From Streptomyces sp. NBC_01197 (GTDB taxonomy: Bacteria > Actinomycetota > Actinomycetes > Streptomycetales > Streptomycetaceae): a DNA stretch of 64,000 bases. Shown here one piece after another: positions 8,636 to 17,365 of this stretch. Positions within the stretch are counted from its first letter, which is position 1; each line of letters starts with the position of its first letter. Both the position numbers and the translations under genes were made by a program. The notes below the pieces were generated by a model, which worked only from the letters and a program-made list of their open reading frames with translations, was not told the DNA's origin and searched no databases. The stretch is from contig NZ_CP108569.1 in assembly GCF_036010505.1 (NCBI RefSeq), positions 4,951,001 to 5,015,000 of the forward strand, read 5' to 3'.

Positions 8636-9705
8636 CCGAGACGACAGCAGCAGCCGGTGAGCGCACCGGGCTCGGCAGGCAGGCCGATCCTGCCGGACCG
8701 ACGGGCCGGCCCGCGGGGCATCCCGGGAGCCCCGCCGGGCCGAAACGGCGTCCGGCCCGGACGGACAACCGCGTCCAGAGCTCCGCCAGGTCCGCACCGT
8801 CCGTCGACCCCCGGCTCGCCGAGCGCCCCGGCCCTTCGCTGCCCGGACCAGTCGCGCTGCTCGGCGGCGCCCTCGCACTCGCCGGTTTCGCGGTCGTGCT
8901 GTGGAGGGCCGGGGCGGTTCCGGCCCCGGTGGCCGCACTGCTGCGGCTGGACACGGTGCCGTACGACGGGATCGGGCCCGGCGCGGGCGCGGTGCTCGCC
9001 GTGCTGGGTGCGCTGGCGCTTCTCGCTTTCGGCGGGCTCGGACGCGGGCGGGTCGGCCACGCGTGGGTCCTCTCGCTCTTCGGCGACTACCGGGGGAGCG
9101 TGCGCCGGACCGGGCTGGTGTGGGTGAGCCCGCTGGTGCTGCGCCACCGGGTCGACGTACGGCTGCGGCACTGGCGCAGCGAGCCGCTGCCCGCCGTCGA
9201 CGCCGACGGCACCGCCCTGCGCGCCGTCGTCCTGGTGGTGTGGCGGATCAGGGACACGGCCCGGGCCGCGTACGCGGTGGAGGACCACGAGGCGTATCTG
9301 GGCGAGCAGATGGAGGCGGCGACGGCCCGGGTGCTCTCGCAGCTGCCGGCCGACGCCTTCCACGAGGACGGTCCGACGCTGCGAGACAGCGAGGCGGTCG
9401 GTGACTCGCTGACCCGGATGGTGAGGGCGGAGCTGTTCCCGGTCGGCATCGAGGTGTTCTCGGCGCAGCCGACCCGGATCGAGTACGCCCCGGAGGTCGC
9501 GGGCGCGATGCAGCGGAGCCGGGTCGCCGCGATCGACGCCCGGCACCGGGACGCCGTGCTGACCTCGGTGGTGGACGCGGTGGACGACACGGTGACCCGG
9601 CTGACCGCGCGCGGGCTCGTCGAGCTGGACGCGTATGAACGCAACGCGCTCGTCAGGGATCTGACGGTCGCCTTCTACTCGGGACGCAGCGGCACTCCTT
9701 CCTGA
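8632..9705 (+). CDS. SPFH/Band 7 domain membrane protein
   Basis: A 357-residue protein with a Pro/Gly/Arg-rich cytoplasmic N-terminus of about 70 residues and two transmembrane helices (about 77-95 and 120-140). The C-terminal stomatin/prohibitin-like domain shows the family's pattern: WVSPLVLRHRVDVRLR, then VVLVVWRIRDTARAAYAV, then the amphipathic ATARVLSQLP region. SPFH proteins assemble in membrane microdomains. The ATGA overlap with the peptidoglycan hydrolase gene implies coupled translation and a shared envelope role. No partner protease (NfeD type) is present nearby. Confidence 0.82.
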   Translation: MTETTAAAGERTGLGRQADPAGPTGRPAGHPGSPAGPKRRPARTDNRVQSSARSAPSVDPRLAERPGPSLPGPVALLGGALALAGFAVVLWRAGAVPAPVAALLRLDTVPYDGIGPGAGAVLAVLGALALLAFGGLGRGRVGHAWVLSLFGDYRGSVRRTGLVWVSPLVLRHRVDVRLRHWRSEPLPAVDADGTALRAVVLVVWRIRDTARAAYAVEDHEAYLGEQMEAATARVLSQLPADAFHEDGPTLRDSEAVGDSLTRMVRAELFPVGIEVFSAQPTRIEYAPEVAGAMQRSRVAAIDARHRDAVLTSVVDAVDDTVTRLTARGLVELDAYERNALVRDLTVAFYSGRSGTPS

Positions 9706-9851
9706 GCCTCCTCCAAGGGGCCGCCGTCCTCGCGCCTCGCCGCACTTCCCCACTCCCCCGGACTGCCTGCCCTCGGAATTGGTGCAGGCCTCTGTTTGAT
9801 AGGGACGCGTGTTTGATATGGACACGGCGAACCGACGTCCATACTCTGAGC

Positions 9852-9867
9852 CTTGGTCTAGACCGCA
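9852..9867. promoter_or_regulatory. DasR-responsive element (dre) upstream of the LPMO gene
   Basis: The core TGGTCTAGACC exactly matches the centre of the published dre consensus ACTGGTCTAGACCACT, bound by the GntR regulator DasR that responds to glucosamine-6-phosphate. It ends 41 bases before the start of the LPMO gene, consistent with repression until chitin-derived amino sugars appear. Confidence 0.85.
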
Positions 9868-9908
9868 GCTCGGCACATCGAACTCCCCCAAGTTCCGAGG
9901 AGTGCAGC

Positions 9909-10508
9909 ATGCGCAAGAAGTTAGGCGCGGCCGTGGTCGGCCTTGCCGTGGCGGGTGTCTCCCTGTTCGCCACCGGCAGCGCCAGCAGTCACGGATACAC
10001 CGACCAGCCCATCAGCCGCCAGAAGCTCTGTGCCAACGGCACCGTCACCAACTGCGGTGCCATCCAGTACGAACCGCAGAGCGTCGAGGCCCCCAAGGGG
10101 TTCCCCGGCGCCGGGCCCGCCGACGGGAAGATCTGCTCCGGCGCGCATGACGACTTCGCCCAGCTGGACGGGGCGAAGACGCCGGGCGGCGGCGCCTGGC
10201 CCACCACCAAGCTCACGGGCGGCCAGGGGTACACATTTCGCTGGCAGTTCACCGCCCGGCACGCCACGACCGACTTCGAGTACTTCATCACCAAGAACGG
10301 CTGGGACGACTCCAGGCCGCTCACCAGGGCCGACCTCGAACCGCAGCCGTTCATGACGGTCCCGTACGGCGGTCAGCAACCGCCGGGAACCGTCTCGCAG
10401 CAGGGCACCATCCCCACCCAGAAAACCGGCCACCACATGATCCTGGCCGTGTGGAACATCGCCGACACGGGCAACGCGTTCTATGCCTGCTCGGACGTCA
10501 GCTTCTGA
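9909..10508 (+). CDS. AA10 lytic polysaccharide monooxygenase, single domain
   Basis: A 199-residue secreted copper enzyme that oxidatively cleaves chitin or cellulose. Signal cleavage after SASS would expose His28 (HGYTDQP) as the first residue of the histidine brace. The second brace histidine is in TARHATTDFEYF, and the usual C-terminal NAFYACSDVSF end is present. There is no carbohydrate-binding module, as in the small chitin-binding LPMOs of Streptomyces. ATG 9909 follows GAGGAG. Codon 5 is TTA (9921-9923), so translation should need the bldA tRNA, and a dre box lies just upstream. Chitin is the more likely substrate because of the DasR site. Confidence 0.92.
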   Translation: MRKKLGAAVVGLAVAGVSLFATGSASSHGYTDQPISRQKLCANGTVTNCGAIQYEPQSVEAPKGFPGAGPADGKICSGAHDDFAQLDGAKTPGGGAWPTTKLTGGQGYTFRWQFTARHATTDFEYFITKNGWDDSRPLTRADLEPQPFMTVPYGGQQPPGTVSQQGTIPTQKTGHHMILAVWNIADTGNAFYACSDVSF

Positions 10509-10586
10509 CGGTGCGGTGCCGGCGGCTCGATGCGGTGCGCTGTCGGCCATTCAGTTCTGACGGCCTGTCAGTTACCCTGCTCCGCC

Positions 10587-12245
10587 ATGAGGAGCGCAGA
10601 CACCTTCGCGGAGCTCGTACAGCGTCAATGGGGCGACCGGCGGCCGGGCCTGAGCTCCGGTGAACTGGTCCTGAGCCACCATCAAGTCGCCTCGGGCGCT
10701 GCCGCGCGGGCCGCGCTTCTCGTGGATCTGCTCCCGGCCGGAGCCGAGCCCCACATCGGGGTGCTGCTCCACAACACCCCGGAGTTCCCGCTCTGGCTGA
10801 GCGCGGCGGCCCTCGCGGGGGCCGCCGTCGCCGGGATCAACCCGACGCGGCGCGGGGCCGAACTGGCCCGCGACATCGTGCACACCGACTGCCGGGTACT
10901 GATCACCTCACGGGAGTTGCTGCCGCTGCTCGACGGCCTGGAACTGCCGGGCGTACGGATGCTGGTCACCGACTCCGACGCCTACCGCGAGCTGCTCGCC
11001 CCGTACGCGGACGCCGTCCCCGGCGAAGCGGTCGCGGCGCCGGTGTCCCCGTCCGCGCGGATGCTCCTCTATTTCACATCGGGTTCCACGGGCGCCCCCA
11101 AGGCCGCGATCTGCACCCAGGGGCGGCTGGCGGCGGCCGGTCAGTCGCTCGTCACGCACTTCGGGACCGGCCAGGACGACGTCCACTACATCTGCATGCC
11201 GCTCTTCCACGGCAACGCGGTGATCGCCAACTGGGCCCCCGCCGTGGCGGCCGGCGCCGCCGTCGCGCTGCGCCCCCGCTTCTCGGCCTCCCGCTTCCTG
11301 GACGACGTACGGGCCCACGGCGCCACGTACTTCACCTATGTCGGCCGCGCGGTGCAGTACCTGCTGGCCACCCCCGAGCGCCCCGACGACCGCGCGCACC
11401 CGCTGCGGACCGGTTTCGGTACGGAGGCGGGGGCGGTGGACGCTGCGCGCTTCGCCGAACGGTTCGGCGTGCGGCTGATCGAGGGCTACGGGTCGTCCGA
11501 GGGCGGCGCGGCCGTCCAGCACACCCCCGGCACACCCCCGGGTGCGATCGGCCGTCCGGCACCGGGTGACGATCTGGCGGTGGTCGACCCTGACACGCTC
11601 GACGAGCGCCCCCGTGCCGTCTTCGACGAGCGTGGCCGCCTCACCAACGGCACTGATGCGATAGGGGAGTTGGTCAACCGGGGCGCCAACCCCTTCGAGG
11701 GGTACTGGCGCAACGAGGCCGCCGACGCGGACCGCAGGCGCGGTGGCTGGTACTGGACCGGCGACCTCTTCTACCGCGACGCCGACGGCTTCCTCTACTT
11801 CGCGGGCCGTACGGACGACCGGCTGCGCGTCGACAGCGAGAACCTGGCCGCCGCCGTGATCGAGAACATCCTCGCCCGCTGGAAGGACGCGGCGGCGGTC
11901 GCGGTCTACGCGGTACCCGACCCGGTGGCCGGCGACCAGGTGATGGCGGCGCTCGCCCTGCGCGAGGGCGCCGCCTTCGACCCGGTGGCCTTCGCGGACT
12001 TCCTGCGCGAACAGCCCGACCTGGGCACGAAGATGGCGCCGTCGTACATACGCGTCGTTCCCGCGATGCCGGTCACGGCGACGAACAAGGTGCACCGTGT
12101 GGGGCTGCGCCGGGAGGGCATCCGCTGCGGGGACCCGGTGTGGCGGGCGGCGGACGGGGGATACGGCCGGCTGACAGCGGAGGACGTGGAACGGCTGATG
12201 GCGGAGTACGGGGCGCAGGGCCGAGCCGACCTGCTGACCAGGTAG
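10587..12245 (+). CDS. Acyl-CoA synthetase (AMP-binding, FadD-like)
   Basis: A 552-residue adenylate-forming enzyme. The P-loop-like motif YFTSGSTGAPKAAICT lies near residue 163, the second motif near EGYGSSEGG, and the hinge region reads WYWTGDLFYRDADGFLYFAGR. The C-terminal lid carries the catalytic Lys in TATNKVHR. It activates a fatty or other carboxylic acid to its CoA thioester in the cytoplasm. I chose ATG 10587, where similarity to the family begins; the ribosome binding site is weak. Residue pattern resembles FadD17-type synthetases, but chain length cannot be read from sequence. Confidence 0.85.
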   Translation: MRSADTFAELVQRQWGDRRPGLSSGELVLSHHQVASGAAARAALLVDLLPAGAEPHIGVLLHNTPEFPLWLSAAALAGAAVAGINPTRRGAELARDIVHTDCRVLITSRELLPLLDGLELPGVRMLVTDSDAYRELLAPYADAVPGEAVAAPVSPSARMLLYFTSGSTGAPKAAICTQGRLAAAGQSLVTHFGTGQDDVHYICMPLFHGNAVIANWAPAVAAGAAVALRPRFSASRFLDDVRAHGATYFTYVGRAVQYLLATPERPDDRAHPLRTGFGTEAGAVDAARFAERFGVRLIEGYGSSEGGAAVQHTPGTPPGAIGRPAPGDDLAVVDPDTLDERPRAVFDERGRLTNGTDAIGELVNRGANPFEGYWRNEAADADRRRGGWYWTGDLFYRDADGFLYFAGRTDDRLRVDSENLAAAVIENILARWKDAAAVAVYAVPDPVAGDQVMAALALREGAAFDPVAFADFLREQPDLGTKMAPSYIRVVPAMPVTATNKVHRVGLRREGIRCGDPVWRAADGGYGRLTAEDVERLMAEYGAQGRADLLTR

Positions 12246-12312
12246 CGGTTCCGGCCCCTCCAGCAGACGGGCCCCATCTCCCTCATCCACCCCGAGTCCC
12301 GTCCCGCCGGGC

Positions 12313-13872
12313 CTACGCCGCCAGCTCCGCCGAAGCACCGGCCGCCTCCCGTCCCACCGGGTTCTTCCGTCCCCGCAGCAGCACCACGGTCAGGACCGCC
12401 CCCGCCAGCAGCAGCGCCGCGCCGCCCGCCGCCGCGAAGTGCATCCCGTGCACGAACGCCTCCCGTGCCAGATCCACCATGCCCGGGCCCCCGGCGGCCC
12501 GCGCCCCGCCCAGCGTCTCCCGTACCTGGTGGGGCGCCGACGCCGGAATGTCGGCGCGGTAGACCGCCGTGCCGATCGAGCCGAGGAGCGCCATGCCCAT
12601 CGCCCCGCCGAACTCCTGCCCCGTCTCCAGGAGTGACGCGGCCGAACCCGCCTTCTCGACGGGGGCCGATGCGAGTGCCATGTCGGCGACCAGCGCCATT
12701 ACGGTCACGATGCCGCAGCTGCTGATGGCGGCACCGGCCAGCAGCAGCCACAGCGAGTCCGTACCGGTGAGGTTCAGCACGACGAACCCGGCCGCCGCGA
12801 TGACGAACCCGGCGGCCACCACCGATGACCGCCGCACCCGCTGGGCGACGGCGGTGGCGGCCGGCGCGGCGATCCCCACCGAGACCGACGGGGCCAGGGA
12901 CCAGAGCGCGGCCTCCATCGTGCTCATCCCGAGGACCGACTGGAGGTACTGCGTGGTGAAGTACGAGGACCCCATCATGGCGAACGCGGCCAGCGCGTTG
13001 AGCGTGATCCCGGCGCCGAAGCCGCGCTCCTGGAACAGCGCGCGGCTGATCATGGTGGAGCGGCCGGAGCCCTGCCGCCGTACGAAGACCGTGCCCACGG
13101 CCAGTCCCGCCAGGACGCACAGCAGCATCGCAACACTGATTCCGTGCGCGGCCGTCTCCTTGACGCCGTAGATCACCGGAAGCACGGACCCCATCGACAG
13201 CGGCACGCTCAGCAGATCGAACCTGCCGGGCTCCGGGTCCTTGAACTCCGGTACCAGGAGGGGGACCAGGGCCAGCAGCAGCACCATCGCGGGCACATTG
13301 ATCAGGAAGACCGAGCCCCACCAGAAGTGCTCCAGCATGATGCCGCTCATCACCGAACCGAGCGCGATCCCGCCGGCCATGGCGCCCGACCAGATGCCGA
13401 CCGCCTTCGAGCGCTGCTTGGTGTCGGTGAACATGTTCCGGATCAGCGCCATGGTGGAGGGCATCAGCGTCGCTCCGCCGACACCGAGCAGGGCCCGTGC
13501 GGCGATGAGCATCTCGGCGCTCTGTGCGTACGCGGCCCCGATGGAGGCCACACCGAAGGCCGCGGCTCCGAACAACAGCAGTTTCCGGCGGCCGATCCGG
13601 TCGCCCAGCGAGCCCATCGTGATGAGCAGCCCGGCCAGGGCGAAGGCGTAGATGTCGAAGATCCAGAGCTGCTGGGTGCTGCTCGGGTCGAGCTCCCGGG
13701 TGATGGACGGGATGGCGAAGAACAGGACGGACACATCCATCGAAACCAGCAGTAGCGGCAGGAGCAGGACGACGAAGGCGGTCCACTCCTTGCGGCCGGC
13801 GCCGGCTGTCGGCAGTGGGCGTGGGGTGCGGCTTGGGTTCGTCGAACTCGCGTCGTTCGTCGGCTGACTCAT
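12313..13872 (-). CDS. MFS drug efflux transporter, DHA2 family (14 TMS)
   Basis: A 519-residue integral membrane protein with the 14-helix layout of QacA/SmvA-type proton antiporters. Motif A is GSLGDRIGRRKLL in the first loop; helix 5 carries an antiporter-like motif with GIALGSVMSG. The N-terminus starts with a hydrophilic tail containing many Ser/Thr/Pro. The promoter region contains a TetR-like operator, yet no TetR gene adjoins it. Function is probably export of toxic or antibiotic-like compounds; the substrate cannot be predicted. Confidence 0.88.
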   Translation of the reverse strand: MSQPTNDASSTNPSRTPRPLPTAGAGRKEWTAFVVLLLPLLLVSMDVSVLFFAIPSITRELDPSSTQQLWIFDIYAFALAGLLITMGSLGDRIGRRKLLLFGAAAFGVASIGAAYAQSAEMLIAARALLGVGGATLMPSTMALIRNMFTDTKQRSKAVGIWSGAMAGGIALGSVMSGIMLEHFWWGSVFLINVPAMVLLLALVPLLVPEFKDPEPGRFDLLSVPLSMGSVLPVIYGVKETAAHGISVAMLLCVLAGLAVGTVFVRRQGSGRSTMISRALFQERGFGAGITLNALAAFAMMGSSYFTTQYLQSVLGMSTMEAALWSLAPSVSVGIAAPAATAVAQRVRRSSVVAAGFVIAAAGFVVLNLTGTDSLWLLLAGAAISSCGIVTVMALVADMALASAPVEKAGSAASLLETGQEFGGAMGMALLGSIGTAVYRADIPASAPHQVRETLGGARAAGGPGMVDLAREAFVHGMHFAAAGGAALLLAGAVLTVVLLRGRKNPVGREAAGASAELAA

Positions 13873-13894
13873 GGCGGCGACTGTACGAGCGCCA

Positions 13895-13908
13895 TAGACA
13901 CTTGTCTA
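13895..13908. promoter_or_regulatory. Candidate TetR-type operator upstream of the DHA2 transporter
   Basis: The sequence TAGACA-CT-TGTCTA is a perfect inverted repeat 23 bases upstream of the transporter start. It is nested within a wider inverted repeat GCGCCATA (13889) and TATGGCGC (13931). Such short palindromes in efflux promoters are typical repressor sites; the regulator is inferred to be encoded elsewhere. Confidence 0.55.
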
Positions 13909-14008
13909 GTACGTGTGTGTAATACAGTTGTATGGCGCGCGGGGCGGCGGGGAGGTGAAGGTGGTCCCGGCAGGAAGGTGAGGGTGCTCCGGGCGGAAAA
14001 GGACACGA

Positions 14009-14038
14009 AAAAGCCCCCCGCTTCCGCGAGGGGCTTCT
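14009..14038 (-). terminator. Terminator of tRNA-Lys copy 2
   Basis: Stem AAGCCCC-CGC with a TTCC loop and complementary GCG-GGGGCTT, immediately downstream of the tRNA. The sequence is identical to the terminator of copy 3. Confidence 0.8.
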
Positions 14039-14046
14039 TCTGTCGG

Positions 14047-14120
14047 TGCGCCGCCAGGGACTCGAACCCCGGACCCGCTGATTAAGAGTCAGCTGCTCTA
14101 ACCAACTGAGCTAGCGGCGC
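14047..14120 (-). tRNA. tRNA-Lys (anticodon CTT), copy 2
   Basis: Identical 74-nt cloverleaf to copy 1, anticodon CTT. It belongs to a 118-bp block (14011-14128) repeated exactly at 30397-30514, covering terminator, tRNA and eight upstream bases. Confidence 0.97.
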
Positions 14121-14237
14121 CTGCTGACTCGGAAATAGTAGCTGGTCCGGCGGGGTGCTCCAAACCAGGTCGGGATCACGTCGGGGACGCCCCGGCAACC
14201 GGCCTCGGATGGTGGGCCATCGCCCCCGGAACCGGCC

Positions 14238-14996
14238 TCAGATGGTGAGCGAGAGCACTACGGGAGCGGCCTGCCGGTTCAGCGAGTCCGCCGCCGCCCG
14301 CAGCCGGTGGGCGTGCTCGATCGGCAGTGAAAGGGCCAGGCATCCGACGGTGGAGCCCGCGGTGAGCGGCACCGCGGCGCAGACCGTGCCCACCGCGTAC
14401 TCCTGGATGTCCAGCACCGGGACCGTGGCCGGCTGGGCGTCCAGCTTGGAGAAGAGGACCCGCTCGCTGGTGATCGTCTTCGAGGTGAGGCGGGCGATCT
14501 TGTGGCGTGAGATGTGGTCGCGGCGGCCGTTCTGGTCGAGCTGGTTCAGCAGGCACTTGCCGGCCGCGCTGGCGTGGGCCGACGAGCGGAAGTCCACCCA
14601 CTCCTGGACCGCGGGCGTCAGTGGCCCGTCGGCAACTTGGGTGATCTTCATTTCGCCGTCGATGTACCGGCTGATGTAGATGGCGGCACCGACCGAGTCC
14701 CGCAGCTGGTCCAGGGTGTTCTGGAGCTTGGCCTGCAGCGCCGTCTCGCGGGTTGCGCCGGAGCCGAGAAGGACGAGCGAGTCGCCGATGACGTACGCAC
14801 CGTCGCTGACCTGCTCGACGTACCCCTCGCGGCGCAGCATCAGCAGCAGGGCGGAGAGGTGGAAGGTGGGCAGGCCGGTCTCACGTGCGATGTCGGCATC
14901 GGTCACGCCCCCGCCGTACCTGGAGACGGTCTCCAGTACGCGGAGCGCGTACTGCACCGAATGGAACGGCGCGGTCGGCTCGGGCTTCAGCGCCAC
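14238..14996 (-). CDS. IclR family transcriptional regulator
   Basis: A 252-residue regulator. The N-terminal winged helix-turn-helix (residues about 10-75) includes VTDADIARETGLPTFHLSALL, and the C-terminal IclR effector-binding domain includes ASAAGKCLL near residue 143. GTG 14996 is preceded by a GGGGG site. It is transcribed in the same direction as, and 164 bases after, the ehu-type transporter operon. It is the only regulator in the catabolic cluster at 15161-23030, so it probably senses the transported compound or a breakdown product and controls that cluster. Confidence 0.85.
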   Translation of the reverse strand: MALKPEPTAPFHSVQYALRVLETVSRYGGGVTDADIARETGLPTFHLSALLLMLRREGYVEQVSDGAYVIGDSLVLLGSGATRETALQAKLQNTLDQLRDSVGAAIYISRYIDGEMKITQVADGPLTPAVQEWVDFRSSAHASAAGKCLLNQLDQNGRRDHISRHKIARLTSKTITSERVLFSKLDAQPATVPVLDIQEYAVGTVCAAVPLTAGSTVGCLALSLPIEHAHRLRAAADSLNRQAAPVVLSLTI

Positions 14997-15160
14997 GGTT
15001 CCCCCTACAGGTTGTGACCGCTTGCTCGCGTACCACGATAGCCGCCAAGGGCCCGTTGTGGGGGGCCTGTTGATGACTTACCGGCGCGCCCCATGCCGTC
15101 AAGCTGGGGCGCGCCACCATGGCATATGCCAGAGTCCTGGTTCCGTCCGGGAGTCTCAGG

Positions 15161-16054
15161 TCAGAGCACTGCGCTGAGGAACTCGCGCGTACGTTCGTGC
15201 TCCGGGTCGCTGAAGATTTTTTCCGGAGAACCGGACTCGATCACCTTCCCGGAGTCGAACATCAGCACGTCGTCGGAGATGTCCCTGGCGAAGTTCATCT
15301 CGTGCGTGACGCACAGCATGGTGATGTCGGTCGTCCGGGCGATGTCGCGCAGCACGTCGAGCACCCCGGCCACCAGCTCCGGGTCGAGCGCGGATGTGAC
15401 CTCGTCGAGCAGCAGCACCTGCGGACGCATCGCCAGCGCGCGGGCGATGGCGACGCGCTGCTGCTGGCCGCCGGAGAGCTGGTTGGGCTTGGCGTCCGCG
15501 CGGTCACCGAGTCCGACCAGGTCGAGCAGGCCCTTGGCGCGTTCGGCTGCCTCGTCCTTGGACATCCCGAGGACCCGGACCGGGGCCTCGGTGATGTTGC
15601 GCAGCACCGACATGTTCGGGAACAGGTTGAACTGCTGGAACACCATGCCGATGTTCTTGCGCACCTCCCGGATCTGCTTCTCGCCCTTCGAGGGGTAGAG
15701 CTGATCGCCGTTGACGGTGATCACCCCTTCGTCGGGCTTGAGCAACGTCATCAGAAGTCTGAGAATCGTCGTCTTCCCGGAACCGGAGGGTCCGATCAGG
15801 GTGACGTGCTTGCCCGGCTGGACCGAGAAGCAGAGGTTGTCGAGGACGGTGTTCTCGCCGAACCGCTTCGTGACGTTGGTGAAGCGGATCAGCTCGTTCG
15901 TGGTGACCGGCTTCGCCGGGGTCTTGATGGCCTCGGCCGCCTTGCCGGCCCCGGCAGTGTCGGTGCTGCCGGTGCTGCCGGTGCTGCCAGTATTGATGGT
16001 GTTGTCGGTGTTGTTGGTGGGCTCGGGACTGTTGGCGTTCGCGTCAGCGGACAA
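15161..16054 (-). CDS. ehuA: Amino-acid-type ABC transporter ATPase (EhuA-like)
   Basis: A polar-amino-acid-family ATPase of 297 residues. Walker A is GPSGSGKTT, the signature LSGGQQQR, Walker [13 protein letters not shown] and the switch histidine in CVTHEMNF. The first 45 residues are a low-complexity Asn/Thr/Gly/Ser tail made by a GGTGCTGCC-type DNA repeat, unusual for this family. I place the start at TTG 16054 because GGAG lies seven bases upstream; TTG 16078 is possible. It overlaps the end of ehuD. It would power import of an ectoine-like or other zwitterionic solute, but no ectoine-degrading genes accompany it. Confidence 0.85.
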   Translation of the reverse strand: MSADANANSPEPTNNTDNTINTGSTGSTGSTDTAGAGKAAEAIKTPAKPVTTNELIRFTNVTKRFGENTVLDNLCFSVQPGKHVTLIGPSGSGKTTILRLLMTLLKPDEGVITVNGDQLYPSKGEKQIREVRKNIGMVFQQFNLFPNMSVLRNITEAPVRVLGMSKDEAAERAKGLLDLVGLGDRADAKPNQLSGGQQQRVAIARALAMRPQVLLLDEVTSALDPELVAGVLDVLRDIARTTDITMLCVTHEMNFARDISDDVLMFDSGKVIESGSPEKIFSDPEHERTREFLSAVL

Positions 16055-16697
16055 GGCGGCGCTCCAGGGCTCGTACAAGAAGAGATGCCGGATAGGCGAT
16101 GACGATGAAGGCGACGCCGACGACGGTGAGCGCCTCGTTGTACTGGAAGGTCATGCCGCCCTGCAGGCGGGCCTGACCCAGCAGATCCAGCACGCTGATC
16201 GCGACGACCAGCGGGGTGTCCTTCAACATCGCGATGACGTAGTTGCCGAGCGCGGGAAGCACCCGGCGGATCGCCTGCGGCAGGATCACCGCGGTCCAGG
16301 TGCGCGCGCGGGGCAGGGAGAGCGCGGTGGCCGCCTCCCACTGCCCGACCGGTACCGCGTCGATGCCGGCCCGGTAGACCTGGGCGGTGTACGTCGAGTA
16401 GTGCACGCCGATCGCGACGGTGCCGGTGGTCAGCGCGGAGAACTGGACGCCCCACTCGGGAAGCACGAAGAAGAGGAAGAACAGCTGCACCAGCAGGGGG
16501 GTGTTGCGGATGAACTCGGTGATGAAGTTCACCGGCCACCGTACGAAACGTGTCTTCACCCGGTAGCCGAGCGCCCAGACCAGACCCAGTGCGAAGGAGA
16601 GCACCGAGCCGAGCACCAGAATCCGGAGGGTGGTGAGCAGCCCGTCCCAGAAACGTGGCATGAAGTCCGCGACGGCGGACCAGTCCCAGCTGTTCAT
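16044..16697 (-). CDS. ehuD: ABC transporter permease, EhuD-like
   Basis: A 217-residue permease of the His/Glu/Gln/Arg/opine (HEAT) family with five predicted helices and the EAA loop QWEAATALSLPRARTWTAVILPQ. ATG 16697 overlaps the ehuC stop as ATGA, and its own end overlaps ehuA. It forms the channel with EhuC. Confidence 0.85.
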   Translation of the reverse strand: MNSWDWSAVADFMPRFWDGLLTTLRILVLGSVLSFALGLVWALGYRVKTRFVRWPVNFITEFIRNTPLLVQLFFLFFVLPEWGVQFSALTTGTVAIGVHYSTYTAQVYRAGIDAVPVGQWEAATALSLPRARTWTAVILPQAIRRVLPALGNYVIAMLKDTPLVVAISVLDLLGQARLQGGMTFQYNEALTVVGVAFIVIAYPASLLVRALERRLVR

Positions 16698-17365
16698 CGG
16701 GCACCTCCGGTGGCCGTGAGGCCGAGATTGGCCCGGGTCTTGCGCTCAAGTGCCCGCATCCCACGGGTGAGTACGAACGCGATGACGAAGTAGATGACCA
16801 GGACCACGGAGTAGATCTTGGAGCTCTCCTGCGTGGCGAGCCGCACCAGGTAGGCGGCGAACGACACATCCCCGACACCCAGCAGCGAGACCAGGGCCGT
16901 GCCCTTGAGCAGCTCGATCAGCAGGTTCGAGAACGGCGGCATCATCTCGGGTATCGCCTGCGGCAGCAGGATCAGCCGCATCCGCTGCCACGGGGTGAAG
17001 TTGAGCGCGACACCCGCCTCGCGCTGAGCGGGGGCGACCGCGTTCAGCCCGCCGCGGACGATCTCGGCGCCGTATGCCCCGTACGAGAGACCCAGGGCGA
17101 GCACCGCGGCCCACATCGGCACCAGCGCCCAGCCGAACAGGTTCGGCAGCACGAAGAAGATCCAGAACATCAGCACGAGAGACGAGGTGCCGCGGAAGAT
17201 CTCGGTGTAGAAGCCGGCCAGGAAGCGCACCAGGCGGGAGCGGTGGTGGCGTGCCATGCCGATGCCGAAGGCCACTGCGACGGCCAGAGCGGCGCTGTAT
17301 ATGGTGAGTTGGATGGTGATCCAGATGCCCGGAAGCACCCAGTGCTGCCACAGTCCGGACGTCAT
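16694..17365 (-). CDS. ehuC: ABC transporter permease, EhuC-like
   Basis: A 223-residue HEAT-family permease, with EAA loop QREAGVALNFTPWQRMRLILLPQ (only its pattern matters here). ATG 17365 overlaps the ehuB stop as ATGA, which decides this start over an ATG nine bases upstream. It pairs with EhuD and receives substrate from the lipoprotein EhuB. Confidence 0.85.
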   Translation of the reverse strand: MTSGLWQHWVLPGIWITIQLTIYSAALAVAVAFGIGMARHHRSRLVRFLAGFYTEIFRGTSSLVLMFWIFFVLPNLFGWALVPMWAAVLALGLSYGAYGAEIVRGGLNAVAPAQREAGVALNFTPWQRMRLILLPQAIPEMMPPFSNLLIELLKGTALVSLLGVGDVSFAAYLVRLATQESSKIYSVVLVIYFVIAFVLTRGMRALERKTRANLGLTATGGAR

